From Ascaris suum (Eukaryota; Nematoda; Chromadorea; Rhabditida; Ascarididae): 64,000 bases of DNA. Below, in pieces: positions 24,961 through 35,495 of the stretch. The notes beneath the pieces were generated by a model, which was not told the origin of the DNA, did not search any database, and worked only from the letters and a program-made list of their open reading frames with translations. Position numbers and translations under genes: made by a program. Each line of letters opens with the position of its first letter. Position 1 is the first letter of the stretch. The DNA lies in NCBI GenBank assembly GCA_013433145.1, contig CM024168.1, positions 10,362,184 to 10,426,183 on the forward strand. The letters run 5' to 3'.

Positions 24961-27900
24961 ATTAAATGTGAAGTGGATTTTCCAATTTCAAGAGCAGCTT
25001 TTCATGATAAGCCACAATAATTAGTATGCTCAACCTTGATCGGAACTCTCAAATTTACAGCGCAAATAACTGCATATGGCTTCAGGTAAGAGATAACAAT
25101 GATTTTAATAGAAAATCATCATAATGATAGAAGAAAATTTGCGAAAGGCTGAGAAAAATCGTTTACAGCAGACTGATGTGCGCTATAATAGGCAGAAAGC
25201 AATGAAAAGAATGGAGAACTCAGCAACCATAGCAAACATTTGTTCAACGAAACGAGAGGCACCGACCGCGTCGAGGAGTGGTATCCGACTGCTTCAGTGT
25301 AACAATTAGAAGTGTTTGACTTTCGGAAGTGACAGCCAAAACACTCCATCGTTTTATGGCGCGGTCCCACGAGCAGCCACCCTTCCTCTCCTTTCCTCGC
25401 GCATAACCAGAGCTCCATGAGCAACCTTCTCCTGCCATTGCCGAACGACGAAAGCACCTGATTTCGCGCCAAGGAATCTCACCATATGGAACAGCCCCAT
25501 CAAAGGCTTCAACACGCCAACCCCGGGAAGGCATCACGTGGACACTAAAACTATCACCTAATTCAGCACATAAATCCCGAAACTTCATCTTTTGCAGTAG
25601 GCGACGATGAGGACCCCGGCTAATCAGAATTTGACTGCAGTTTCGGAGGTGAACCCCCAACCCCCAATCTTAAACATCGGCACATATGATCGTAATCGAA
25701 GTCGCTTTCATTCTAAATGTCTCGTCAATGTTTGTTCAAAATTGTCAATGCTATGTCACTTCTTTGAATTCCGGCTGTTTCTAAAACTGCAGCAATGTAG
25801 CAATACTGCGCCGCAATGAACTTCTGTGCGCCTAATTTGCAATTCCACAGTCCTGCTTAATCTTTGTTAGTTTCATTGCACTTCATTGCATTTTTGTTGT
25901 AACGACCAGAACGCCAAATCTGCTATATTGGTCGGTGCATATTATGAAATCTCACGACCAAATAGCAGAAGAAGCACTAGCACAGTGATTCTATTGCAGT
26001 CGTTTCCTTTAAGGTGGTCTCAACAACAAATTATGCTTCGAAAGATCGACCATAGTAGTTTAAACGGACAGAACACACTTCCCATTAATGGGGGAAAAAC
26101 AAGCCAAAAGTCGTGGAACAGCGTGGTCGAGTGAGGTTGTAACAAAGCGCTTCCTCTTGGGAATTTTTCCAGGCACTGCCGTCAGTCACCATTATCTTAA
26201 AACGCTCGGATGATCGCGTAACGAATATTTCAGCAGTACGGAAGCAGAACTGCCGTTATTTGAAAAAATCGCTGACATAATGGTGTTACAACTCGGACAT
26301 AAGCGCTTGTATTTGTATGTATCAGCCAATGACGTGCTTATCTGAAAGTATTTTAACGCTGGTTGAAACGTGCTCGATGCTTCAGAATACTCACAGTTTG
26401 ATTGCAGATTGTTTTCAGGTACAGCAATCCTGGTACCCCAACTCTTACATTGCATTATGCTTGAACTATGTTTCTTCCCATCGTCTTGCCTCTCCGAAAT
26501 CGATTCTTGCGTAGTCCTAGTCGTCGAAACTGCTATGAGAGGAGGTTGCTCCTGAAATCAGACTCTCTCATCCTCTTCTTTCGATGGCAGTGTTGTTATG
26601 AAAACGGTTGAAATCATATTATAGAAGATACGAGATGTGTTCCATTGCAAACCCGCTCTTGGAAAAGCTGTTTCTGCTAAGCACCAGGAACTAGTAAAAT
26701 ATGCACGCTGATAAAGGCACATTCGTCAACTCTTTCAAACAATTCCTTTTCCAGCTGAATAGCGACAGCGCCGATTATGAAATAAATCCCACATAAAAGT
26801 CGTGGGTGTTTTCGAATACCTATAATGTTTTTCGAAATTGAAAGAGGTCAACTTCAAAGACGGTATTATTCGAATCATCAATGACGTACATTATACCTCA
26901 GAAATTTCTCAATTCCAGAGTATCAGCGTTCGTCGTGTTAGAGATACCGGGGGGATACAGATGCATACGATTTAGTCGCGAAGTTGTGCTTAATTCGCAA
27001 TTTCAAGGCATTTTTAAACATCGATAACCCCTTCTGTATTCAAAAGCGTGAAAAATATTGACCGGCAGCCGTGAAAAGCTTCTATGCAAATCCTCAAACA
27101 TATGCAACGACTGCAACTAGCTCCTCATGAGACTGATCAGCGATCTCTTTTATAATACTTGCTAGTATTTGTTAGGGTTTTTAGAGAAAGGAGACTTGAA
27201 AAACACAGAAGCAACCAATGCATCCGAAAATGAAAAAAAAATGCTCAAGTGCATCTGGACGATTTACACTTTTGCATGCGGCTGATGCAAAAACTCGTAG
27301 TGTAAAAGCGCGCCAAGGAGATCTCGTGCTTGAACATAAGCATATTTGCATTCGTCTGTCTAATGCTTTCAATACCGATACGAACGAGATCAACGTTACC
27401 AGACTGCGTCACGTTCTACTATGATCCACTGAATCTGGCAGAGACTGCGGGCATTTCTCAACGGTTGGCTTTCTACTTCGCAGTGGTTCGGTTCCAAGAA
27501 ATGGTTGTTTTTTGAACATTTATGTGGACGGTCGCGTTATTCAAATATGAAGGTAGCAGCTCGCATCTTCGTTATCAGTTGGTAATATTTGACGGAACCT
27601 GCCGATCAGGCAGTGAGGGGATTGCAGAAGCGCATATCGTGGAAGCTTTGCTCACGTACTCCCTCATATATTCTGCAACTCGATTAGTGTGAAACGCAGG
27701 TCCGTCGGTATACGGTACAAAGAAACCCTTTCATTCTTCAAACTGCATAACACGTTCAAACATCGACATGAATCAGCGTATATGAAACATATCGAAGTAC
27801 TTCAAAGTGAACTTCTAGATTGCCTTATTCCCATCGAGTTTCACCACTTTAGCTTCAATAATCCGTACTTGCTTCGTGGGCAGAAACAAGGACGTGCGCG

Positions 27901-28180
27901 CACGCATGCAAGAACGCATAAACACATAAACGCACACTGCAGCAGTCAAGATACAAAGTGCAAGTTGTATGACTATGATCGTCAAATTCCATCGTTGCAT
28001 GTTCTATAACTTGTGAGATGAAAGTTCCGAAAGAAAATGCGGCCACATATACAGGACAGTCATAATGCGTTTTTGCAAAACTTAGCACAACCACATGAAA
28101 CGCACCCACCGCATACTCCTGTTGAGTGTCTTCCATGGCCAATTTGCATAGAGAAGCTAGTGAGCTATCCTCACTTGTAC
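24961..28180. other. No confident gene; one possible minus-strand exon
   Basis: On the minus strand, about 25640-25490 contains FRDLCAELGDSFSVHVMP and RVEAFDGAVPYG followed by GTGAGA. It could be an exon, but a second frame is also partly open. Elsewhere only short antisense frames occur. An inverted repeat lies at 27263-27306. A CA/CG alternating tract lies at about 27895-27940. Confidence 0.3.
27263..27306. repeat. Nested inverted repeat
   Basis: Inner arms TTTTGCAT (27270-27277) and ATGCAAAA (27285-27292) flank a 7-base loop. Outer arms TTTACAC (27263-27269) and GTGTAAA (27300-27306) are complementary after a 7-base bulge. It may be part of a small hairpin-type repeat family. Confidence 0.6.
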
Positions 28181-28627
28181 CTGTATGTAGCTGATTGCCC
28201 CTGTGATGTCCTTTTGGAACTTGAGGCAGACGTAGCCGCGCTGATATTTCTTCCGACTTCCTCTGATTTATAGTACGCTGTAGAGATTGTTTTTTTCGTG
28301 ATGGTGAGCGATGCAGAGAATGCTGCCATTGGTATGTATGTTGTGCTTCTCCGACCTGAGGTTGACTGCTGCATGGCAAGTGAACATTAATTTTCTTTTT
28401 GAAACTATCGTCATTGCTTGAAGGATTGTCAACGATTTCAGCTGTGTGCGTGAGTTGAATCGGCTCATCAATTTCTCCAACCTTTCCTTTCGCAACTTCT
28501 GAGATGCTCACGTCTGGTAACGACCCAACTGCGGTAACCTAAAAACACAAGCATTTACAGGGCGGACATGGCTTCGAAGGCGCCGCGTATTCCGAATCAA
28601 AACCTTTGGTGGAACGAGGCTGGCCAT
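28181..28627 (-). CDS. 5' end of a small gene: 8-codon first exon plus second exon
   Basis: Exon 1 (28627-28604) starts at ATG and reads MASLVPPK. It is followed by a 65-base intron (GTTTTG...TGTTTTTAG) and exon 2 from 28538, joined in phase zero. Exon 2 reads VTAVGSLPDVSISEVAKGK, then a hydrophilic Ser/Gln/Lys-rich region, to a possible donor at 28181 (CAG|GTACAAG). A TATA box sits 47 bases upstream of the ATG. The full open frame of exon 2 runs to 27855, but the part past 28181 becomes Cys-rich and unlike protein, so it is treated as intron. No known domain; later exons were not found. The donor of exon 1 is weak. Confidence 0.45.
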
Positions 28628-28673
28628 GATTTCGACAGAAAACACCGGAAGTTGCAGTTGCCGAGCGTTCCCT

Positions 28674-28681
28674 CTTTTATA
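28674..28681 (-). promoter_or_regulatory. TATA box of the minus-strand gene
   Basis: TATAAAAG on the minus strand, in GGTATAAAAGAGG. Transcription would be expected about 30 bases downstream, leaving a 5' leader of roughly 20 bases before the ATG at 28627. Confidence 0.5.
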
Positions 28682-29486
28682 CCAAACTATGGATCACAAG
28701 TAAAAACGGTACACGTGAAATGAATTGAAAGTGAAGGAAAGCTACGAAGATTGAGTGAAAGGAAATTTTTCTGTTCGCTGGCCGCAACAATAATGAACTT
28801 TGAGGGCGATGCTCATTTTTGATAATAATTGCATAGGCCATAATGACAAACTTTAGATGGGTGATCGCCAGAAAGAGATGCAGCGCATATTTTTCTGGGC
28901 TCCATTTAAGCCTACAAATGCCAATTAGATAGCGTGAACGTCGACCAGACTCGCAGCGTCAACGCGAGTGAGAAAGACAAGAATAAGGATTTTCCAAGGT
29001 TTCAAAGTAGGAAAGATTTCTGAAGCAAGAATAATTTTCATGCTTTTTTCCATTTTCAGTACCGCACGGGATTGTTGTTTAAAGAGATTGTTTGTGAGTG
29101 GTTTCAGGTGTTCCCATGTTAACTGGATGTGAATCCGATCGAGTTCCCATAATTTATCAAGTTCGTCGACGCGCCTTTCTTTGCTTTCTGGAAATCTCAG
29201 TGTTCAATGGAAAGCAGACGTCGGAAGTTAAAACTGGGCCGAATTGGAAATTGATTTGTATGACTCCGAGTCAAACATTTACAGTGCAAGTTGTTATAGC
29301 ACTTTCTACATGAAAATTCCTGAAAGGTTGATGGGGAGTTACAGGCATGTTAAACTGACGCACAAATGTTCGGAGGGTGCTTGTCCGGCAACATTTGTTT
29401 TTTAATGATTTTCCCTAACTTCTGCGCTTCTCATACTTCTCTGCGAAATCGAAAACAAAGCGTGCATTTCTAGTAAAAGGCTGCTT
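28682..29486. other. No recognisable gene
   Basis: Intergenic sequence between the TATA promoter and the truncated end of the Ty3/gypsy element. No Ty3 gag, protease or 5' LTR is seen. Confidence 0.4.
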
Positions 29487-29487
29487 T

Positions 29488-29745
29488 ACGATGGGTGGAG
29501 GCGTGGCATATCTAGGCGGAGTCGTCATCATCGGCGGAACACAGGAAGAACACAACGCCAGTCTCGGTGCCGTATTCCAACCCATCAAGGAGCATGGATT
29601 CCAGATCAATCCCGGAAAGTGCAGCTTCTTTCTTCCCTCCTTCAAATATCTCGATCTCATCGCTGAAGCGGATGTTCGACGACCGGACCCCCAGAAAATC
29701 GAAACTGTTTGACAGATGCCGACTCTAACAGATGCCACAAATTCC
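29488..29745 (+). pseudogene. Ty3/gypsy reverse transcriptase, C-terminal palm, catalytic Asp lost
   Basis: The open frame carries VAYLGGVVIIGGTQEEHN and IKEHGFQINPGKCSFF, the region around the YxDD active site of Ty3 reverse transcriptases. Both catalytic Asp codons appear as Gly (29515-29520). The frame ends at TGA 29710-29712, after RRPDPQKIE. The protein then continues in a neighbouring frame with [15 protein letters not shown], so a small indel lies near 29740. Confidence 0.85.
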
Positions 29746-31340
29746 TATGGTTCCTTGGACTGATCAACTATTATGGAGCATTCGTCAAGGAAATGAGGGA
29801 CCTCAGAGCTCGCTTGGACGATTTACTCAAGAACGATGCTACTTGGGAGTGGTCAAAGGACTGTCAAAACACCTTTGAAAAAGCCAAAGCGATTTTGAGC
29901 TCAGACCTTCTACTCACTCACTACGATCCGACTCGCCCAATTGTAGTAGCAGCCGACGCTTCCAACAAGGGGCTCGGAGCAGTCATTAGTCATCGCTTCG
30001 ACGATGGATCGGAGAAGACAATCGCTCACGCATCCCGTTCCTTCACAGCAGCAGAGAAAAACTACAGTCAAATCGAGAAGGAGGCTCTCGGACTGATCTT
30101 CGCCATCAAGAAGTTTCACCGGATGATCCATGGACGACACTTCATGCTCCTTACGGATCACAAGCCATTGCTCGCGATATTCGGATCCAAACGTGGTATC
30201 CCAACCCATACTGCAAATCGACTGCAGCGCTGGGCCACAACTCTCCTTGGATACGACTTCGAGCTTCAGTTTCGACCAACGACCACGTTCGGACAAGCCG
30301 ACGCTTTATCACGTCTTATTGCAGATCACGTTTCCAACGATGAGGACATGGTGGTCGCCGCTATCAAAATGGAAGCCGACGTACATCGGACACTCTCCGA
30401 CGCAACCAACGCACTTCCAGTGACAGCGCAGGATATCGCGGACGCAACTCGACGAGACGACCTGCTTCAAAAGGCTGTTTATTATACGCACAACCAATGG
30501 CCGCAGTCAATTCAGGACCGACGTCTCCGACAGCTCTTCAACCGCCGCGATACACTCAGTACTATAGACGGATGTCTCCTCAATGCAGACTGCGTCATCA
30601 TTCCCGATGCCCTTCAGTCGAAAGTCCTTCAGCAACTTCACAAAGGACACCCAGGAATCACACGAATGAAGGCGCTCGCTCGAAGCTACGTATGCTGGCC
30701 GGATATCGACAAGGATGTCGAGACGACAGTCAAGCAGTGCCAACCATGCGCAGACGTCTCGAAAGCCCCGGTCAACACTCCACTTGCTTCATGGCCGATA
30801 ACAGACAAGCCGTGGACCCGCATCCATGTCGACTACGCAGGACCATTTGAGGGACACTACTTTCTAGTCGTCGTGGACTCGCACTCAAAGTGGCCAGAAG
30901 TCTTCATGACGGACCGCGCAACGTCCTTCGTAACCCTCAGGTTCTTGCGACAGCTCTTTGCGCAATTTGCAACGCCGGAAGTGATTGTCTCGGACAATGG
31001 CACTCAGTTCACTTCCGCAGACTTCGCCGATTTTTACGCAATAAACGGCATCAAGCACACCTCCTCTCCACCCTACCACCCTCAATCAAATGGACAAGCA
31101 GAACGTTTCGTGGACACTTTCAAACGAACGCTTCGCAAACTCAGAGGGGAGGAGACGACAGTGGAAGCTCTACAAACATTTCTGCTCAGCTACCGGACAA
31201 CCCCAAACGCGACGCTCGGGAATCGCTCACCAGCAGAAGTTCTCCTCGGTCGTCAGCTCCGTACTTCAATGGACTTGATTCGGCCGACACCGCCCGCCGC
31301 AGTACGGAGGAACGACAAGATGGAGGCAGACTTCAATTGA
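29740..31340 (+). CDS. Ty3/gypsy Pol remnant: RNase H and integrase
   Basis: A long uninterrupted frame of over 530 codons. Early residues give the connection ([17 protein letters not shown]). RNase H follows with Asp in [14 protein letters not shown], Glu in [17 protein letters not shown] and Asp in [11 protein letters not shown]. The integrase zinc finger has [10 protein letters not shown] and CQPC. The catalytic core has Asp in HVDYAGPF, Asp in [10 protein letters not shown] and Glu in SNGQAERF, with the spacing of a DD35E triad. The core ends with [20 protein letters not shown]. RNase H removes RNA from the cDNA hybrid; integrase inserts the cDNA. The active-site residues are all present, but the missing reverse transcriptase makes the element non-autonomous. 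The frame stops at 31338-31340, where a frameshift precedes the tail. Confidence 0.92.
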
Positions 31341-31567
31341 CGACATGGAGCTCGCGACCGTTCCTTCACACGAGGCGATCTCGTGCTCGTCAGAAATTAT
31401 CTTTTTCAGAAGACGAGATGGACGAACGTAGTGGTGTTAACAGACACGGCCGTGTCACCTACGACATTCTGGCCGGATCAGAAGTTTGGACGCGCCACGT
31501 CAACCAACTTCGCCGACGGATCACCAAACAGGATAACTTATCAGCGGATGCAGTGTTCACTCGCTAG
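31341..31567 (+). pseudogene. Ty3/gypsy integrase GPY/F-like tail, frameshifted
   Basis: The tail is split over two frames. One holds LVRNYLFQKTRWTN (31384-31425); the other holds RHGRVTYDILAGSEVWTRHV and NQLRRR up to a stop at 31565-31567. This W-x-G...Y-x-V/I-type module follows the integrase core in many Ty3 elements and helps target-site choice. At least two indels lie between 31320 and 31440. Confidence 0.7.
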
Positions 31568-31835
31568 TGGACGACCTCGATACTCGATCAATCCCGCCTG
31601 CCATCTAAGTCACGCCAGTTGACCTGCCAATCGTACAACAACGGGCACAACCACAACAGAACGTCGACGATCAGCAGCCGGCTCCAGTGGATCTCCGCTG
31701 ATCAACCCGCGACCGACACGCTCCACAATGTTTCAGTCCGGGAGATTAACGCAGAACGCACCATAGACCGACGGTTTGCGCACGCAGGCAGACAGATCAT
31801 AGACGCAAACGAACGGATCCACTTCAGCGGGGAGA

Positions 31836-32223
31836 TGTTGGGTATGGCGTTGAAGAGCCAACCCAAGATACCTACTTGTGAACTATCACTATAGTGGTCA
31901 CTTTTACTGGTGTAGTCGATTCTCGTTCATTTTTCTTCACATAATGCCGTTGTTTGACTTACGTACTCTTATGTTGCCTCAGCCGACATCTGTATAAGTC
32001 GGGCTTCAGCCCTCAGTGTCAGTGTGTCTTTTTCATTCGCCAGTTTGCTTCATTCGACAGCTCCCATATCGAAAGCCTTCCCTCGTCACCCCTTTACTCG
32101 TCGCTGTTCTACTCCTTCTTGCGAGGCGTGGTGCTCCACAACAAACACTCCTAATATCTCAATGTGCCTTCACGTTTCACACTCGGCCACCCTCTTCAAC
32201 GTCGCCCTGTCAGAGTCACAACA
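31836..32223 (+). repeat. 388-bp 3' LTR of the Ty3/gypsy element
   Basis: Begins TGTTGGGTATGG directly after the purine tract and ends CACAACA, giving TGTTG/CAACA inverted ends. A TATA box (TATAAG, 31993-31998) lies in the middle, fitting a U3-R-U5 layout. No second copy is in the window, so the ends are inferred from these signals. Confidence 0.7.
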
Positions 32224-32225
32224 GT

Positions 32226-32233
32226 TGGCGACC
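32226..32233 (+). promoter_or_regulatory. Primer-binding-site-like sequence downstream of the LTR
   Basis: TGGCGACC follows the LTR end after two bases. This kind of word is usual just inside a 5' LTR of Ty3/gypsy elements, as the tRNA primer site. It is flanked by the 12-base direct repeat AGTCACAACAGT (32214-32225 and 32234-32245). Confidence 0.5.
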
Positions 32234-32245
32234 AGTCACAACAGT

Positions 32246-32863
32246 AGCGGCCGCAGACACAGCCCGGAGTATTTTGATAGAGACGAAAAAGAAACGATGG
32301 TTTTTACTCACTTTCTAAGAACAGATTAAGGTGCTAGCAAAAAGTGGCATTTTTTCTCATGCAACGATTGTGTTTCGTTGTTCGAATTTGCTGACACAGA
32401 AAAACCTTTGATACATTCTTCATTAACGTTTGTTTCGAATGGAATACTTTTGTCAGTGTCTACATTTGTCAGTGTATTCGAATGGAATACTGCGTACGGA
32501 AGGTGGAGTGTGATGTAAGAGCGGAATTCGGAGGATGGAGGATGGAGGGAGAACTGTTATATAAGTACAAGCTGTCGAGAGCGGGAAACGCGGGTATTTT
32601 ACCGCATATGTGAACCATGAAGTAAATTACCGAGAATACTTCTGCCACTTCTAGATTTTCGTTTCATCGTAACACCTATAAGTTTATGCAATCACAGTGA
32701 GGTATAAGCGAAGCGAAGGGAGTGCTTTTCCGTCTTTAAAAGTTCTTGAAATTTTCCACTCAATAACTTCGTCTTTCGTCCTTTCTCCCATAAATCATTA
32801 TGCTTTCTCAGGACACGTATGGAATCACGTACCACATGGAATCTGACTCCAACTTCACCTTAC
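32246..32863. other. No recognisable gene
   Basis: The first bases may be leader of a second element copy. TGTCAGTGT words repeat around 32450-32475. No exon seen. Confidence 0.35.
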
Positions 32864-33137
32864 CTCTTTGGGCATTGAAATCGTCATGTCGATGTAGTGA
32901 TGGATGGCAGTTACCCGCAGTTTGCCTTCTCTGGGCACAGTCTGTATGATTGGCTCAGGAGCGTCCTCACGGATGTTTTCGTCAGAAAATATATCTTTGA
33001 CGTTTAAAACCCTTGTCGCCCCGACCACTGTCGGCTGCAATACGAATACTTTGGAGGGGAAACTCCAAAATGCGTGATTGCATTTCTGAGCCAAGTAAAC
33101 TGCTTTCATAGGCGCCAATATTTCGACCGCTCACATG
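32864..33137 (-). pseudogene. Exon of an unrecognised gene, probably frameshifted
   Basis: Bounded by a good acceptor (TATTTTAG, 33138 side) and an excellent donor (AAAGAG|GTAAGG). From the acceptor one frame reads HVSGRNIGAYESSLLGSEM and AADSGRGDKGFKRQRYIF to a stop. Another frame carries on to the donor with VKDIFSDENIREDAPEPI and TVPREGKLRVTAIHHY. The two halves look coding in different frames, which suggests one indel near the middle. I do not recognise the protein. Confidence 0.45.
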
Positions 33138-35424
33138 CTAAAATATTAGAGCCATAGTACTCAATGTGAGAAGCGCAACTTCCACAAACACGTATTCTGC
33201 TTGGTGGTTTACAGAGAGCTGGAATTATCAGCATCATTGCTAATAACCTGACAACGTCTATAGTCAGCTAGAGGACAATTCATGGTTTTGGGCATTGATA
33301 TACCGAGGCTATAACACCGCCGCTACACTTTTCCATGTCGCCCAAATAAAAAAATCGACTGCATTGCAGATGTGGCCAGGGGCACTTCAGGTTTTATCTT
33401 CATGCGGCAATTAGTCTCACCTGTTTTTGGTCTCGGCTACAATGGTTAAGCAGTAATCAGCTTTGTCACTACGAAGTCGTGATGACGTCATCACGATAAC
33501 GCAACTTATGGTGGCGCCTTTCCAATTTTTATGGCGCCGCGGTAATTTGCCGCAACTAGTTAAGAATCATCAAGGGCAATTCAACGGCGTTGTCGGAGTA
33601 ACCTAAAGTACTCCGAATTTACGAAGCTACAACGACAAAAATAAGTGTATCTTATGTTTACAATAAAAGTAAAGAAGCTAGTGGAGCGGATGAGCGCTTT
33701 GTTTTGTCTAACGAAAGGGAAGCATGCCAACGGATGCACGAGAACCCGATGGCGAGATGGGAACGCGCTTCACCTCTCTTTTCGTCCAACGCTTACTCGA
33801 GGAGACGTATTAACCCTCTCCTGCGAATCAACACTCTCTTCGAAGCTCAAAGTGGATTTAACTGCGGCTCTAAGCCATCGGAAGGGGGAGGGGGGGGGGG
33901 GGGCTCACTTCCACAAAAAGCCGTCGTGCTCTCGCCTCTGCAAAAGCCGTCGCTCTGTCGCTTCTACAAAGCTGTCGCATCTCGCTTCTACTTTTTCTAT
34001 AGGTGTTAAGTCATTCTCAACAACGTCATCTGTTCATTTTTGCTCTCAACGACATCATTCTCGCCTTCAATGACGCCATGTTGAGCACTTTGCTTCGATG
34101 GTCATCCTTTATGCTCGCTGTGAATCTACAACCCGAAAAGCTGATGCTCGTTCGAAAACCAAGTACTTGGCGTTCTTGTGTGACTAGGATACCAGCTACA
34201 ACTAGTGCTGTCTTGCAGCAGAGTGGGGCAATTGGTGTGTGGTAGAATTGGAATAACGCTGCTATGACATCAGGGTGCTAGCGTTGCCACAAAACCGCAG
34301 TAACACAGAAAAATTGCAACTATTGCTTCATAAAGGTAGTAAGCAACGTGAATACGGTCTTTATCCCAAATAATAAATGAAATGTTCTACCTCCCACTCC
34401 CCTACTCCGTCTACATCTCGATAAATGACTGGGCGCTGCGGGACGTCGTAGAAGGAAGAAAATGGAAAAGGGCACGTTCTGCCTACCTCCTCTCTGCTTC
34501 TGAACTTGGAAGATGTATTTGAAAAACAGCCTGTTTTTCTGAAATATTCCGATGGAACACAACTTCATCAAACGATGCTTCTTAGACATGCTCTGAATGG
34601 ATGGAACTTATGTGCCTATGAAATGCAGCGCAAGAAGCGGCAGTCTCTTTGTCGCACCTAATTTTTACTGCACCGTCGTTTCCATCTTTACATCCGCTTT
34701 GTCGGTATCTTTTATACTGTCACTGCTTATCCTTTATACTGGTAATGCTTATCAACAGTGGGTGTTTCCGAGCGAAGCGCGCTTTCGTTCTTTCTAGCTC
34801 AATTTCGTAAAGCCGCTGTAGGTACGGTAGGACTGCTGATATGTCAGCATAGTGCTATGTGTCTCTGAGATCCTTCTCTTGGTTAGGCGCATGATAGCAC
34901 TCGTTATTTCAGGATGGACTTTAACGCTTTCAAAGCACCAATTGTTGCCACTTCTGATGTAGGCAGCTGCCAGTAGTACTACAGATAACAGATATGGTAG
35001 AAGGAAAGAGAATTTAGGGAATGAGAAAACTAACTCGAATATTATGAAGACATCCGTTCTCAGCATTCGACGCGCTCAATAAATGCAACTCGTTGGCGCT
35101 GTATCCTCGAGGATCCACACTCACTGGCGTTACCTCGATTCGGTTCCGATAAGTGTGTTCATCGAACAACTAAAATTTGTCCGATCAACTCGACCCGGGT
35201 AGAGTTATATGCCTGCTAACAATGCACGCGGCTCGCCTCATGGAAATTGCCTTTCATGATGCATGAGCGAAAATTGCCTAGATATATTAGTAGTAGACCT
35301 TCAGATTGTTACTGGCGTTAACAGAACAGCTGATAAAACTTATGGATGAGGTCCTAAGGTTTTATCAGGTCTGCAAAAAATCCACATTTCTAATATATTA
35401 CTGCACACTTTCACATCAGTTTAC
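33138..35424. other. No confident gene
   Basis: Contains the CRE-like palindrome at 33477-33496, a run of 14 G at 33890-33903, and a region of GCCGTCGCTCT/TCGCTTCTAC repeats at 33915-34010. The 142-codon plus-strand frame at 33645-34073 crosses the poly-G run and looks low-complexity rather than coding. Confidence 0.35.
33477..33496. promoter_or_regulatory. 20-bp perfect palindrome centred on a CRE/ATF site
   Basis: TCGTGATGACGTCATCACGA is its own reverse complement and has TGACGTCA at its centre, the classical bZIP (CREB/ATF) site. It lies about 340 bases upstream of the minus-strand exon at 32864-33137. A promoter role is inference. Confidence 0.55.
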
Positions 35425-35495
35425 CGATGACGGAAGCTTAGAGGTGCATCAAGATACCATTAGCCTCTTGATGCATCTCTAAGCTTCCGTCATCG
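35425..35495. repeat. 71-base hairpin with 30-bp arms
   Basis: The arms are 35425-35454 and 35466-35495, with an 11-base loop (TACCATTAGCC). They are complementary at 29 of 30 positions. The one mismatch would be a G-U pair if transcribed from the plus strand. Arms begin CGATGACGGAAGCTTAGA. The size is within the range of a microRNA precursor, but the pairing is more perfect than usual. A foldback repeat is the alternative. Confidence 0.85.

Larger units (their letters stand above)
29488..32223 (+). mobile_element. 5'-truncated Ty3/gypsy LTR retrotransposon
   Basis: The element starts abruptly inside the reverse transcriptase palm at about 29488. It runs through RNase H and integrase to a GPY/F-like tail near 31565, a 250-base decayed C-terminal region, a purine-rich tract (GCGGGGAGA, 31828-31835) and a 3' LTR. 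Gag, protease, the front half of the reverse transcriptase and the 5' LTR are missing. The pol order RT-RNase H-IN is the Ty3/gypsy order. Frame breaks lie at 29710-29745 and 31320-31440. Confidence 0.9.

Noticed and set aside
27855..28180. Continuation of the 218-codon minus-strand frame
   Set aside because: Past a likely donor at 28181 the peptide becomes Cys/His-rich and reads through a CA/CG tract, so it looks like intron.
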